Counted from the first letter of the stretch, positions 35,368-47,478 are shown. The stretch: DNA of 64,000 bases from Apteryx mantelli (GCF_036417845.1 NC_089980.1:110385169-110449168); one strand, 5' to 3'. The notes: generated from the sequence alone by a model not told the origin. Made by a program: numbers and translations.

Positions 35368-36480
35368 AATTTCACACAGAATAGTTGAGGTTGGAAGGGA
35401 CCTCTGCAAATGGTCTAGTCCAATATGCTTGCTCAAAGCAGGGTCAGCTAGAGCAGTTTGCCCAGGACATTGTTCAGTTAGGTTTTGAATATCTCCAGAG
35501 ATGGAAACTCTACAACCTGTTCCAGTTTTTGATCACCCTCACTGTAATAAAAAAAAAAAAAAAAAAAGCTTTTTCTTGGGTTTCAGTGGAATTTTTTATT
35601 TCAGTGTCTACCCACTGCATCTTGTCTGTTTACTGGATATCACTGAGAATAGTCTGGCTCCATCTTCTTAACACCCTTCCATCAGGTATTTAAACATATT
35701 CATAAGATTCCCCACAAGCCTTCTGTTCTTGAGGCTGAACAGTCCCAGCTCTCTCAGTCCCTCCCTTCTTTGTATGACAGATGATCTAGTCCCTTAATTA
35801 TCTTGGTGGCCTTTTGGTGGACTTGCTCCAATATGTCCATGTTGCTCTTGTACTGGGCAGCCCATCTCCCTTGACCTGCTGGCAATGCTCTTCCTGATGC
35901 ACCCCAGGATACCATTGGCTGCATTTGCCACCAGGGCACATTGCTGGCTCATGGGCAACTTGTTGTCCACCAGGACCCCCAGGCCCTTCTCTGCAGAGCT
36001 GCTTTCCAGCTGGTTGGGCCCCAACCTGTACTGGTGTACAGGGTTATTCCCCTCTCTAGGTGCAGGACTTGGCACTTCCCTTTGTTGAACTTGATGAGGT
36101 TCCTCTCTGCCCATCTCTCCAGCCTGCTGAGGTCCCTCTGAATGGCAGCACAGCCCTCTGGTGTATTGGCCACTCCTTCTAGTTTTGTATCGTCTGTCAG
36201 GGTGCAATATCGACCCCTGGGGTACGCCACTAAGGAGTGGCCTCCAGCTGGACTTTGTGCTGTTGATTACAGCCCTCTGAGCCCAGCTCAGCCAGTTTTC
36301 AATCCAGCTCACTGACCCCTTCTTTAGCCTGTACTTCATCAGCTTGTCTATGAGGGTGTTATGGGAGACAGTATCAAAAGCCTTACTAAAGTCAAGATAA
36401 ACAACATCCACTACTCTTGCCTCATTCACCAAGCCAGTCATCTCATCATAGAAGGCTATCAGGTTATCATGGCTTAAAGG
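35368..36480 (-). mobile_element. CR1 LINE, 5'-truncated and inactive
   Basis: On the minus strand the element starts inside the reverse transcriptase (AFYDEMTGLVNEARVVDVVY) and runs through LDFSKAFDTVSHN and SGVPQG to the late RT region ([20 protein letters not shown], then [15 protein letters not shown]). It ends in the CR1 3' region, whose plus-strand text reads GAGGTTGGAAGGGACCTCTG next to CACACAGAAT. The frame is broken several times, and the block between SGVPQG and the catalytic Asp-Asp is deleted. A 19-base A run (35549-35567) has expanded inside the 3' untranslated part. CR1 copies are usually 5'-truncated like this one. It is dead and non-autonomous. Confidence 0.95.
35549..35567 (+). 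repeat. A homopolymer inside the CR1 3' region
   Basis: Nineteen A lie where CR1 elements normally carry a shorter A-rich word after CCCTCACTGTAA. Confidence 0.85.
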
Positions 36481-37599
36481 AAAATTAATAGGTTTAATTT
36501 CTTGTATATAATTAATTCGATCTTACTCTAAAATGTATCCCATAAAGCATTATTTTTCACTTAAAAACAAACAAAAATGTTTTCACAACTCTTTTTTTTA
36601 TATTAGCTTGGTAGTGTCTGGCTATCATGAATTGTGCAGGGTAGACTATTTTCTTTGTACCTGGGATCAAGGCTACAGTGTTATATTGTGTCAGGTGTTT
36701 TTGTGGGTACCAGAACACTAGTTTTGAAGAACTGAAATTTTCATGGAATGAAGAATAAACAAGCAGGAAAGAAGCAGATTATTACCTCTTTAGAATAATA
36801 GTATGGCATAGAAAGTTTATAGGAAATATATTTTCTCAAGGAATAGGCAAATTAGTATCAGAAATTCTATTATAGTGGTACTCTGAAAGCATTTCTCTTT
36901 TCTTCCGCAAATAGTAAATAGCAGTGTTTGTGCAAAAATGCAGGACAGCTGAGAAACAGTCTACCTACTGGGATCAGGAGTTAGTATTACAGAGATTGGT
37001 TCAATCATATCAGCTTGCCTGAAGCTCTACTGGATGGTAAAGTTTTCATACTCTGAGTTCAGAGTAAAAATTTTTCCTTAATATCTACAGATTTAATATT
37101 TTCTTCAAAACCCAGAACTTCCAGCCTTATTTTTCTGCTTTCCAGAAATGTGATGTTGGCAGCACCAGATTAGTTACTTTGAAATTGTAAAGTTGTGTTT
37201 TAAGCTCTGAGTTTGTTTCCTATAGTTGAAACAAATGTGAAAGAAATATTTATTGCAAAGCCAATTATGATGTGTGAAACTGGACAGCCAATTTAATCTG
37301 AAAGATCTGTATTGCCTTTCCTTGCATTTATTTGGGACTTGGTGAACAACACAAAAGAGAAGGGAGGGAAAGGAAGGGAAAAAAAGGCATTCTGGGTCAA
37401 CGTCTGCCAAGAGAGCTCCGCACCACGGGGTGCATCATATAGAGGCTGTTCATTACATGTGGGATGAAAGTGGGCTAGTCCTGCAGGTCTGCAGACCAAA
37501 TAAAGTATTATTGCCTCCGGCATATGCCAGTTAAGTCTTTCATGCTAATATGTATGGAAGATGTAGAAAGGGAATGGTAAAAGTTCTACATTTCTATGG
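36481..37599. other. Intronic sequence without recognised features
   Basis: AT-rich. No exon or repeat could be identified. Confidence 0.5.
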
Positions 37600-38340
37600 C
37601 TCCAAGAATCATAACAGCGAGTGACAGTCGCTGCTCTCCCCGCTCACGTGCTGAGCGGTGCCGCAGCACTGAGGAATACCCCTGTTTGCTGGCTCCACAT
37701 TGCGGATGCCCCCTCTGTGGGCTCTGCACTCTCCTCCAGCATGTAGTTTTCTGCTCACGATGAGATCAGTGTTGTTTAATTCTCTTCATTTGGCACCGTG
37801 GAACTGTATCTCCAGATTCAGCGGGGCTAAATGCTAACCTAATACAGAAGCTTGAAAAATAGCTTTACATTAAAACTAATGCAGCTTGGAGTTGCATTAA
37901 TCTCTAGTGATGGTCATATTTGCCAGCTGGGTGCCTGTTCCTGTTTGACTATGAAGAGCTCTTCCTAGTCAGTATGTTATTATTATTAGGTTTTTTTTCC
38001 TGACAATATCTTGACTTTATGCTGGAGTCTTTCCCTGCAGGAAGGAGGCCAGCATTTCATCTCTGGAGTTTTATTTAAAAAACGTATTATGTCTTTTAAG
38101 GCATGATGGGCTGCAGGCAGTGTTTAAACTGCCACTCTCCAAGTCACGTTTTGCTAATCTTTTATACATTAGGTCAGATATAAAATTGTTACTGGCAGTT
38201 CTTGCAGCCAGCAAGAAAATCAAATGCAATTATCTCATTGACACCAATAAATATGGACTCCTTAACCTGAGCTTCTAAAGGAGACCAGTTATAAGCCTAT
38301 ATTCATAGCAGTCAAAGAGATAATTGCATTCTGAATAAGT
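37600..38340. promoter_or_regulatory. Candidate intronic enhancer
   Basis: Local GC and CpG rise at 37610-37720, with a CACGTG E-box (37645-37650) and the inverted repeat AGCGA/TCGCT (37616-37632). TAATGCA (37877-37883) and TGCATTA (37893-37899) form a perfect inverted pair. AATGCAATTATCTCATTGAC (38223-38242) and its near-inverse GTCAAAGAGATAATTGCATT (38311-38330) pair at 19 of 20 bases. ATTA and ATGCAAT words are typical of homeodomain and POU sites. The stretch contains no recognisable repeat. Enhancer function is inference. Confidence 0.35.
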
Positions 38341-41300
38341 CAAATGTCTGTTTTATGTTTTACAAACTGTAGTGATAAAGCTTTGTTTGATCTTTATTCT
38401 GAAAAGTCCCTATCAGAACATCTCTAAGTCCACTGTTATAATGGCAAATTACAATTTAAAGATTAAATTGTAGAGTAATAATGGAAAAATAGGATTTGAA
38501 AGGATGGAACTTTATTTTTTTATACAGAAAAATTTAAGTATGATACTGAAAGTTTGGTAGTATATTCAAAAAGTTGGAATAGCAAATATCTTATGTACAT
38601 GCAATTTCAGCTTAAGTCTGTATGTATTCTTGACAGAGCTCTTATTCCACATTCTCACTACAGTAGTGAATTTCAACCATTTGGTAGCACTTGGAAAAAA
38701 AAAAAATTGTCTGTGCTCCATTTCCCACTGGATGCAGTTCCTTTCCTCCTTTTGTCTCCCCTGAAGACTTTTGCCACTGCCTCCTTGCCTCCCTCCTCTC
38801 TTTTTTCTCTCCTGATTTACCAGCTGCAATAAGGCTGTTGCAGTCTCTTCAGCCCCGCTTGCAGGGGTTCTCCTGACAACTCCAGAAGTGATACTGAGAT
38901 GCACCACCTGACTAGTAAGACTTGGTGTCTCTGGACTGCGGTGCAGAGAGAGAGAACTGAAATCAGCTCTGCATGGAACAAGCACAGCTGTAGCTGGGTT
39001 TGTTTGAGCTTTGTGCCGTGTTTTACCTAGATGTGTTGGGTATAAGTTTCATGAAGTTCAACCTATTTGAAAACATCTGATTAATCTAGGTAGTCTTTAA
39101 CCTGCTCTTTCCCAAATCTACTCCAAGATCTTACTCTTTTGTTGATAGTCTTATGTTATTCCTCAAAGCAATGTTTTTTACAAAGACAGAAATAAAAAAA
39201 GGAACTCATTAGCTTTAGATGTCGTCTAGATGTTTAGATGTTTAGGTATTGTCTGTTATTAGCTTTGACTTCCCTTTTTGCTCATCAGAAATGTGGTTAG
39301 TGGTGTTTGCTTACACTTCAGCTTAATCAAAAAATGTGACTTGGTTTATGACACTAAGAATTTTAGAATAAATGAATAGCTCCATTTCTGAAACAGATTC
39401 CTAATGAGTTTAGATTTCTTCTCGGAAGACAAAGATATGCTCATGAATTTGTGGGTTTTGATAATTGCATTCTTTAAGGTATACTCTTTCAATTATTTCA
39501 AAACTTTACAAGAAAGAGGAGTAGGAAAAATTATACTAACATAGATTAATTATTCATTTTAGGTGGTTTTTGCACCCAAATACAACCACTTTCCTGTAAA
39601 AACACATTTGTTTGAAATTTTATGGGAATTGAACTAGCAAAGGTTATTTATGGTTTTAAGTGAAATGGAAACAAATTTACTGTTCTGCTGATGTTATTAG
39701 CCCCTTACTCCTTCCATAGCTTCCTTCCTCTGGAGCTGACCCTGAACATTTTTGTATTAATTTACAATTATCAGTGATGGAGCAAGTGATTCACAAATAA
39801 AAGACAGAAATATTTCTCAGACAGACTTGTCTTCAAGTCAGCAAATCAGAATGCCAATAGAGTCCAGACTTTGCACTTGACAAGACAGCTATGAAGATAT
39901 ATGAAGGAATTGAAGCAATCAAGAAGCGCGCAGAGATGTTCATCACTCAGAAGCAAGTAAGCATCAATGTAGCTTAGAGACCAGTGTTTACATAGAAATA
40001 GGCTTATAAGCAATTGTAAACAAAAACCAGCAGTAGCTAGCAAGCTGTTTTTGTTGTTCTTCATCACGGCCCCCAAAAAGATTACAGTGAATGCAGTTAG
40101 TCACAGGAGTAATGATGTACCGGGAAAAAAAAAAGTAAAACCAACCTGGTTCCATAAAACAAATAATTCTTCCATCCTGTTCCCCCTTCTAGTTTCCCTT
40201 CCCATTTCAAAGTCTGTTACTAAAGCTTTACTAACTTACGCAGACATTCAGTTTTACACTGTTTTGAACACGGGAGGTGGCTGTCAGTGTGCATTCTTCA
40301 CACGGTCAGTTATTTTTTCTGTTTAATAGTTTCTTCTAAAGCAAGCAAATTGTTTCTTTTTTTCACTCTAAGTTTCTTCCATTGGTTCTAGGAATAGTGT
40401 GGGAAAAGTAAAGTGAGTGTGTGTACATATATATGTATATATAAAATATGCATTATATATAAAATATATAAATTGTATGTATGGGGAGCAATAACAAACA
40501 GTAGTTAGCCAAACAACTCGTAAAAAGAGCACAGCAAATCACTTCTGTCTAAAGACAGTATAGCAAATGGTATAAACTGGTGTAATATGGTCCAGTGGCT
40601 GGTCACCAGCAAAAAATATAGAATCAGATTCCAGTGAGCACTAATATCTTGGCATAACTGTGCAGATGTTGTAGCTTTCTGTTCCTAAACAATTCCTCCC
40701 CAGTAGATATATATATATTTTTTGTTTGCTTCAAGATAAAACTGCCAGTTTATTATTTCTCTTCTGTGCTGCTTCAGCTCATTTCCCTCAACTAGCATTT
40801 TCAGAAATGACTTCCAGAGAAGGCCACTGTTCCTTAATCCATTAGGATCTTCGGGTCATTTCTGCCTCTGATCCCAGTCGCTTTCTCTCCTGTAAATAGG
40901 CAGGAGAGATGCCAGTAACAAAAAAGCTGGAGTGTTCATTCTAACTATAACGTGCATCTCAGCCCATTAGGTGCTTACAGAAAGTGGCGTGATCCTGAGC
41001 TACATGTTTTCCAACAAGGATTCAATCCCAGGTTTAAGCCTGATATTTGAAATTGCAAACTGCCATGAAATTGGAGTGAACAAATGGCTTTGAGAGCGTA
41101 TTTTGTTGACACAGAGAGTTTCATTTGCAACCCAATAGTTTAAGAACAAATATTGAAACATATGGTTTGGTTTTGTTTTAAATTATTCCCCAGTCTTTTA
41201 GAAAGTAGTTATCAGTTCTTCATGTTATGGGAGATTATATTGGTGATGCAACTATATATACAATACAGGTTTCTAATTGTATACTTTAATGTTTTACTTC

Positions 41301-41644
41301 TACCTTCTCTAATTCCCCTAAGTGAGAATCAAAATTATAGTATTTCATAAAACATCTGATTGAATAATATATTATTTCTATCCATAGAAATAGTCATATG
41401 AAATAAAATAGAAGTGAATTAGACCTGCGTAGTGTTCCTCTAAATACCTTTATGAACTAGGTTATAAATTTCACAAGACAGAGACTTTACCTGCTATATA
41501 TCTACAAAGTATCATATGTACTTTAGAGCATTATGCAAATTTTAAATATTCTGAACAAAGCCATTTATGAAATTGGAGGACTGGCACAACATGCCATTTT
41601 TTTAGCAGTAATTGCTCTAGAAGACTGCAGCATTACTAATGTGA
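38341..41644. other. Intronic sequence without recognised genes
   Basis: It includes a 139-codon minus frame (38566-38985) without family resemblance, an 8-bp GATGTTTA tandem near 39229-39245 and an AT microsatellite at about 40421-40472. No exon was seen. Confidence 0.5.
40421..40472. repeat. AT-rich microsatellite
   Basis: GTGTGTACATATATATG followed by interrupted (AT)n blocks. Confidence 0.8.
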
Positions 41645-42215
41645 TACCGTTCTTATAAAAGCAGAACGGGGAAATTCTGGGAATTACAGTCCAGTATGAT
41701 TCTCTACCATTTCAGGTAAACTAAGATTCTAATTAAAGACAAAATAGTACATAATTTGTATAATAGTATCTGCTGAAAGTGTCAGAATTTTCTCTAAGGA
41801 AAATGATGCCTTTTCAGCCTGCCAGAGTCCTTTGAAAAAAGTAGGTAAAGTACATAAAGGTTACCTGTTGGACATAATGTACTGGGAACTTGACAAAGCC
41901 TTTGATAAGATTCTTCGTAGAAGACTGCAAGGAAAGTGAACAGCAACAGAATAAGGAGCAAAACTTAGTTATAGTTTAAAAGCTGGTTACACTGAAAACA
42001 ATCATAGAAGATGTCTGCTTTTGAAACAGCAGTAAGACCAGAGTTAATGAACGGTACTGATTTTGATGAGGAAGTAGGCTGCACACTGGCAAAATTTCCT
42101 TCTATCTTTAACTTGTGCTTTGGAACAGCTGTTCAGAACTGTGTGAAATTCCAGATTAAAATGCATTGTGAGAAGCTGGGCAGAAGAGAGTCAGATGCAC
42201 CTACATTTGGGTAAA
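41645..42215 (+). mobile_element. Old CR1/L3-like LINE relic, reverse transcriptase in pieces
   Basis: Three separate conserved RT blocks occur in the right order on the plus strand in different frames. GNSGNYSPV followed by ISGK (about 41668-41720) resembles the GNYRPVSL..VPGK block. LDIMYWELDKAFDKILRR (41868-41921) resembles the catalytic YLDFSKAFDKV block. DFDEEVGCTLAKF (42059-42097) resembles the NDLDEGVECTLAKFADD block, but the Ala-Asp-Asp is lost. Stops and frameshifts separate them. The 67-codon frame at 42011-42214 is part of this relic and not a gene. Confidence 0.6.
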
Positions 42216-45200
42216 TATCTTAATGGGTAGGACTTTTAGGACAGAAGGCTATCATTTGCTGTAGATAGATAGTGCAGGATAAAGTACAAAGGGACCCCTG
42301 TGTTTAGGTAACTAAGTGCTTAGAGAAAATAATGATAATGTATTGTCAAAATCTATTTTATTTGGTATGTATGAGATAGGAAAAAAAAAGATTAATTTTA
42401 CTAGAAGCAATGTGTGCATGTAGTCATTGTTCTTTAAAAAAGCTAGTGAAATACAAAGTACAGTTAACCATGACATGACTTAGAATAGATTATACAAAAA
42501 CAATTATAATTTATTTTACAAAAAGGTTGAAGTCATGCTTTAGTGAGGTATTGAGGAAAATTAATCAATTGCATCTTTTTACCCTTTTGAAAAATAATAA
42601 AACAAGCAGACAGTTTTAAAATTAAGGATTGCATTTAAAAGCAATAAAATTAGTCTGCACTATATAGTCATCGCATGGAACTAATTAACTCTACAGGGCA
42701 TTGAATCAAAAGCTGAGACTTTATTTTTATTTTTGTTTTTTTCATACTAAATACTTCATTCATATTTAGTACTACATACCTAGCAACAAATAAATAAAGG
42801 TGACTCTCCATTGCACAGAGATTTATATATTCTTTTAAATCTGTGTAAGATTGTTGAAAAAGTGCTGGGTGGAAATGACTAAGCATGTTCAGAATCAATG
42901 GAAGTTCAGACTTCATCTATTTAGTAGTTTTAATATGGACTTGTAAACTGGTAATCTTTCAGGATACCGTAATTTGTGAGATGTTGGGTTCAGTTGGTCA
43001 TTTCACTGGGAACAGTCTGATGCTGGAATGTTTGGTGCTCCCTCTTTAAAAACTCCGTTATTTTACATAACTTAATAGATGATTCAGAACTACTACAATT
43101 TAAGAGTGATATAAAAAGCAAAGCACGTACGATCTTTCTCCTAAATTCTCCATTTTCTCCCCTCCTGTCTTCTCCACACACCTACTCCACCATGGTTTTA
43201 CTTTTGCCTATCTTTTAGGTTATAATTTCCCTAAGACATGAAACACCTATACCCTGTTACAGATTTTTTCAAAAATAATAGGAAATGGTGATATGCACAT
43301 TTGCCTTTCTGAAGTCTTTGCTGAACTTCCTAAATAAAATAACACTGTTGGTGGCCTCAGAGTTGCCTGTACATATTATTAATGACTAGGTGTGAATTAA
43401 GATCAGTTTTGTGCTAGAAGTAGATAACAGAGAAACTGAATGTTAAAGAAGAGCTTCAAATGGCACTATGTGAAAAACGCAGTCCTGCTGTTTCCAATTC
43501 AGCTTTCTTCTGAAAGTATTGAAGTTTTATTCATTATTACAATAAATAAAAATAGAGGTTGAAAATATTGGGCAAGAAAATAGAGAAAAAAGTAATTTTG
43601 GTTTAAATTACATCTTTAGAATCAGTAAATTGTTGTGTAAGATCCTTGTAACAGTATTTTCATGATTCTGATGACTGTTGCCTGCAAGGTATTAACACAA
43701 ATTAAAAACCAGTCTCAAATTTCTTTGCAGAGAGTGGCTAAAGAGAAAACCTCATATGTGTTGTTGGATGCTATCACATTAGCTGTAGAATATGGACACA
43801 CAAGAAAAATGTAAAATTACATGAAGGAGCCTTACCTTTTTACAGTGTTTGGGTTTCCTAGCTTGGGAACGCAGGCTTAATCTCAGTGTTTGCTGGTCAG
43901 AGGACTGGTCTGCAAGCTGCGGGGTTCACACTTGCTTAAAGCTGCTGACATTGCATAGGAGATTTAAAATTAAGAATTGTTCAGATTGATGATGGACAGT
44001 ATGTACAAGATACAGTGCTGTCCACAGCATATTATTTGTTTAGCACTGTCCATGTGCCAGAAAGGCTGGGATGACTGGATTTAAGGGAACTAAGGTCCTC
44101 TTAAATGTGAACAAATCAGGAGAATACACATGGCAGCACAAGGGAACAGAAAACCCACTACACTTAGCTATTGAAATATATGCATTTTTCTTAATCTTTT
44201 CAGGTCTGTCAAAATGTACAGGCATAACATATATATGCAAGTGGTTTTCAATAGAACATCTACCCATGTTACCAGATTCTTACAAGATAAAATCATTCTT
44301 TCTCAAGTCAACTCAGGGCTCAGTGCCAAGAACTGCTCAATTCTGAACCTTACCTGTATCAATTTTTGGTTTGGTCTGGTTATTCACAGGAGGAGTTCGA
44401 GTGGAATGCCCCAAATTAGGTATCTTCTGTCATTTTTAAAAAGGATCCCAAAAGCACAGATTTCTAAATATCTAATTATCCATTTTTGTTTGTCTAATGA
44501 AGTTTGTTAAATATGGATTCAATAAGCTAGTCTTAAATACTCAAGACTGGAAAAATACAGCCTCACTTTCCTTGCTTATGTTTCCATAGTTATAATAGTT
44601 TTATTATGCTGTACACAGTCTGCTTCATGATAGTTTTGTTTATGTCAAGATTTGTATAACATCTGAAAGACTAAGCATGACATAAATACAACATTTATAT
44701 CCACCTGAACTGAGTGGAAAATTTACAACATTGTATTGGAACCACTCCAAGAATGTTTAGGGAGAGGGATGCAATTTTAAGAAGTCCGTGATGTATGTGG
44801 TAATGGAGACTATCCAGAGAAATGCTGTGTGGGCTGAAGAGTTGCTCAAATGGGATCATCCTGACAACAAATAGATGTGCTGTTCATACACCATTCTCTG
44901 AGTAGTTAATGATACCTAAGTTCACCTTGCAGCCGAGGTCACACTCCAAGCAGATTTTTGATTTGCTCTGTTCTTGAACTGAGAGGATGTCCTGAGCAGG
45001 CTAAGAACTGAAGCTTTGAATAAAACCTTCTTTATGACAGTACCTAAAAAGCCCTAAAAATTATCAAAGAATTTGAACAAGATATTGTAGAAACTTTCAA
45101 TAATTTATAGTGGTGTGAGAAGCTGAAAGGGAGTTAGAGGGAAATAGATTTTGCTGAGGACTGTTAATTCTTTAGTTAATGTTTTTTTCTTCTTTTTAAT

Positions 45201-47096
45201 CTATTTTGTTAAAATGTTTTGTTTCTGAGCTGTATGTTTTTGATTCCGTTTTCTATAATTGTGAGTTTGGAATTGTTTCTTGGGGTAGGGATGGGAAAAA
45301 TGTATATTCCATTTGCTCTATGTTGCTAAAATTAAGAACAAACATGTTGCAAGTCTTACATAGATTGGCCAAACTCTCTTTTAGTACATCAAAGCAGATC
45401 AGTGCTGATTAGTTCTTGTTAAAGTCAAGGACTAGAAAGAAACATGGTATGTTGTGTCATCACTGATGACAAAGATATATGAAGAGGTATTGCCCACCTC
45501 AAAATGTCTTTCTGGCAGTCTGCTGGCTTGGGTGTTTCCCCACCTGCCTGAAGCCTGACTATGCTGTGTATCTGCTGTTTGTATCTACAGTGGGTGGCTG
45601 CTCTCTTTTAGGGACAATAAAAATGGTGAAGACAGATAAGTGCCATGTTATCACAGTCCTATTAAAGTTTCATGCATATTGAGTATCTAGGAGACCAAGG
45701 AATGATAAAAGCAGATATTTAGAGACATTAAGTTAGTCTGGAGAACACCCTGCTGCTAGAAACACATTTTTCTTTAGAAGAAAATGCTGTTAGGTTTCTC
45801 CCTAGTGCAAAGGTAGGGTTCTTTCCTCCTCGAGCCAAGCAGGGGAATGTACATTTCTGCCTCTTCCATTAGAAAGACTATGAAGACTGTATGAAAACCG
45901 TACTGAAAGGAAATGGGCCTAGCTGTGAAAAATCCAATTTATGCTCAAGATGACTTGAATTTCTAGGCCCAGAAATAGAGGTGAAATTTCTGAATCCAGT
46001 GATTCTGATCTAAGGATTGGAACCGAGGTGCTGCTCTCCAAAGTTACCATCTTGTATACAAAGGGGATGTAGTTCTCTGATATGTCGCAGGAATGAAAAA
46101 TGAGCTGAAATCATTGTGCTTTCAGGGACATATTGTTGTTTTACAGAAGAGTACCCACAAGGACTGCCCTGCAATATATCTTAAGATTAATTGAAATACT
46201 AGGAAACTGAATGGGAATTTGTCTCTGAGTATTAATATCGCAAAGTAAATGTTGCTGATGTTTCAGCTTAATTATGAGTACTTTCTGGAGGAGATAATTT
46301 TGAAATCCTGAACAAAAATTAGACTGTTGAGAATAGTAACTTATGAAAGATATTTTCCTTCTCAAATATGTTTACTTTAAATCACAAAGAAATGTGATGC
46401 TATTTTTCACATCATTTTAATATCTAAGTAGGAAGAAACCCCAACTGTTAAAACTGTCAATCGTTGACAACTCAAGAAAGAGGTAACCAACAGATCATTG
46501 TTTTCATTTGGCACCAGAACCATGTGCCATAAAACCCTCTACTGTAATACAATAAAAATGGCAATATCCTGCTGAATTAGGTGGCAAGTAATATTTGCTA
46601 ACAGAGTATGATGCATCCAGACTACCTGTCTCTAGTTGTAGTAAGGTAAAGGTAAGTACTCTTCTATTACTGTTCACTCAGGCTTGTGCATCTTAACCAA
46701 TATGTCATTAGGAGTTTTATGTCATAAGATGTGTTGCACTTGTTTTTCATTCTTTTGCATAATAGGGCCTGGAAAATAATTTAGGCTCACCTATAAAATG
46801 CTTTATAATACCTTCAGAAACTGAGACAATCTGCAAAGTGGAAATGATATATTCACATTCTGCCTTGTAGAATAATTTGTTTGGGATAATATTTTTCTTG
46901 CTATGTGTAACAAAGGGTACGGTTCAGTTCTTTACTAAGGTATCTACATTTAGGACCTGTTATAGTCAATAGCAATCTAGTTAATGCAGTCTGTGGAACC
47001 TGGAGGGATTCAGCTGAGTGTCTGCTTTTGTAAGCTGAGCCACTGTCTTGGCTTCGTTATCTCTGTTGATTAGAGATCTCAGGTGGGATTGATCCA
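42216..47096. other. Intronic sequence without recognised genes
   Basis: AT-rich. A worn H1-like word (TCAAATGGCACTA) occurs at about 43457 and TGTTTAGGTAACT at 42301, both too short to call. The segment 46935-47060 may be a further decayed H1 unit. Confidence 0.45.
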
Positions 47097-47276
47097 GTTA
47101 ACTAAAGGTAATCCAGTGCCATTTGAGATACCCTGTGGGTATCAGAGACATCCACAGAGCTGACAGATATGACAGAGGACCTATGGGAGACCTGTAACCT
47201 TTCAGGGTGGCAGCTGGAGGTCAGACAGGGTATCTGACATCTCAGATAGTGGTAAATCGCTGTATTTAGGCAACTG
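47097..47276. mobile_element. H1 fold-back element, copy D
   Basis: The left arm (47097-47133) read on the minus strand is GGGTATCTCAAATGGCACTG then GATTACCTTTAGTTAAC. The right arm (47228-47276) on the plus strand has ACATCTCAGATAGTGG then GTATTTAGGCAACTG. The arms are inverse to each other and both match the H1 core. Its right half is also a direct repeat of the right half of copy C. Confidence 0.5.
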
Positions 47277-47294
47277 CATCAAATCTTTACCTTG

Positions 47295-47478
47295 TCAGTA
47301 GACATCTAAATTTTGATATCTTAATATGAAGCTGAATCCCACCCAGATACAAGACATCCATTGAAAACTTGCAAGTAAGACACAGAACCTACAGGAGATC
47401 TGCTGCCCTGGCAGCTTCAGGCCAGGTGAGGTATCCTTGGGCATCTCAAATCGTACTAGGTGCTTATGTTTAGCCAAC
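47295..47478. mobile_element. H1 fold-back element, copy C
   Basis: The right arm (47439-47478) reads GGGCATCTCAAATCGTACTA then GGTGCTTATGTTTAGCCAAC. The left arm (47295-47322) is a shorter inverse with AGTAGACATCTAAATTTTGA. Segment 47385-47478 aligns in direct orientation with 47175-47276 of copy D, so the two copies are either a local duplication or tandem insertions. Confidence 0.5.

Noticed and set aside
38566..38985. 139-codon minus-strand open frame
   Set aside because: It includes low-complexity Lys/Arg/Gly and poly-Phe parts encoded by an A/T run. There is no family resemblance.
42011..42214. 67-codon frame as a possible small gene
   Set aside because: The DEEVGCTLAKF segment shows it is part of a decayed LINE reverse transcriptase.
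43450..43480. Fifth H1 copy (TTCAAATGGCACTATGTG)
   Set aside because: Only about 14 bp match, and no inverted partner arm or GTTTAGGCAA word is present.
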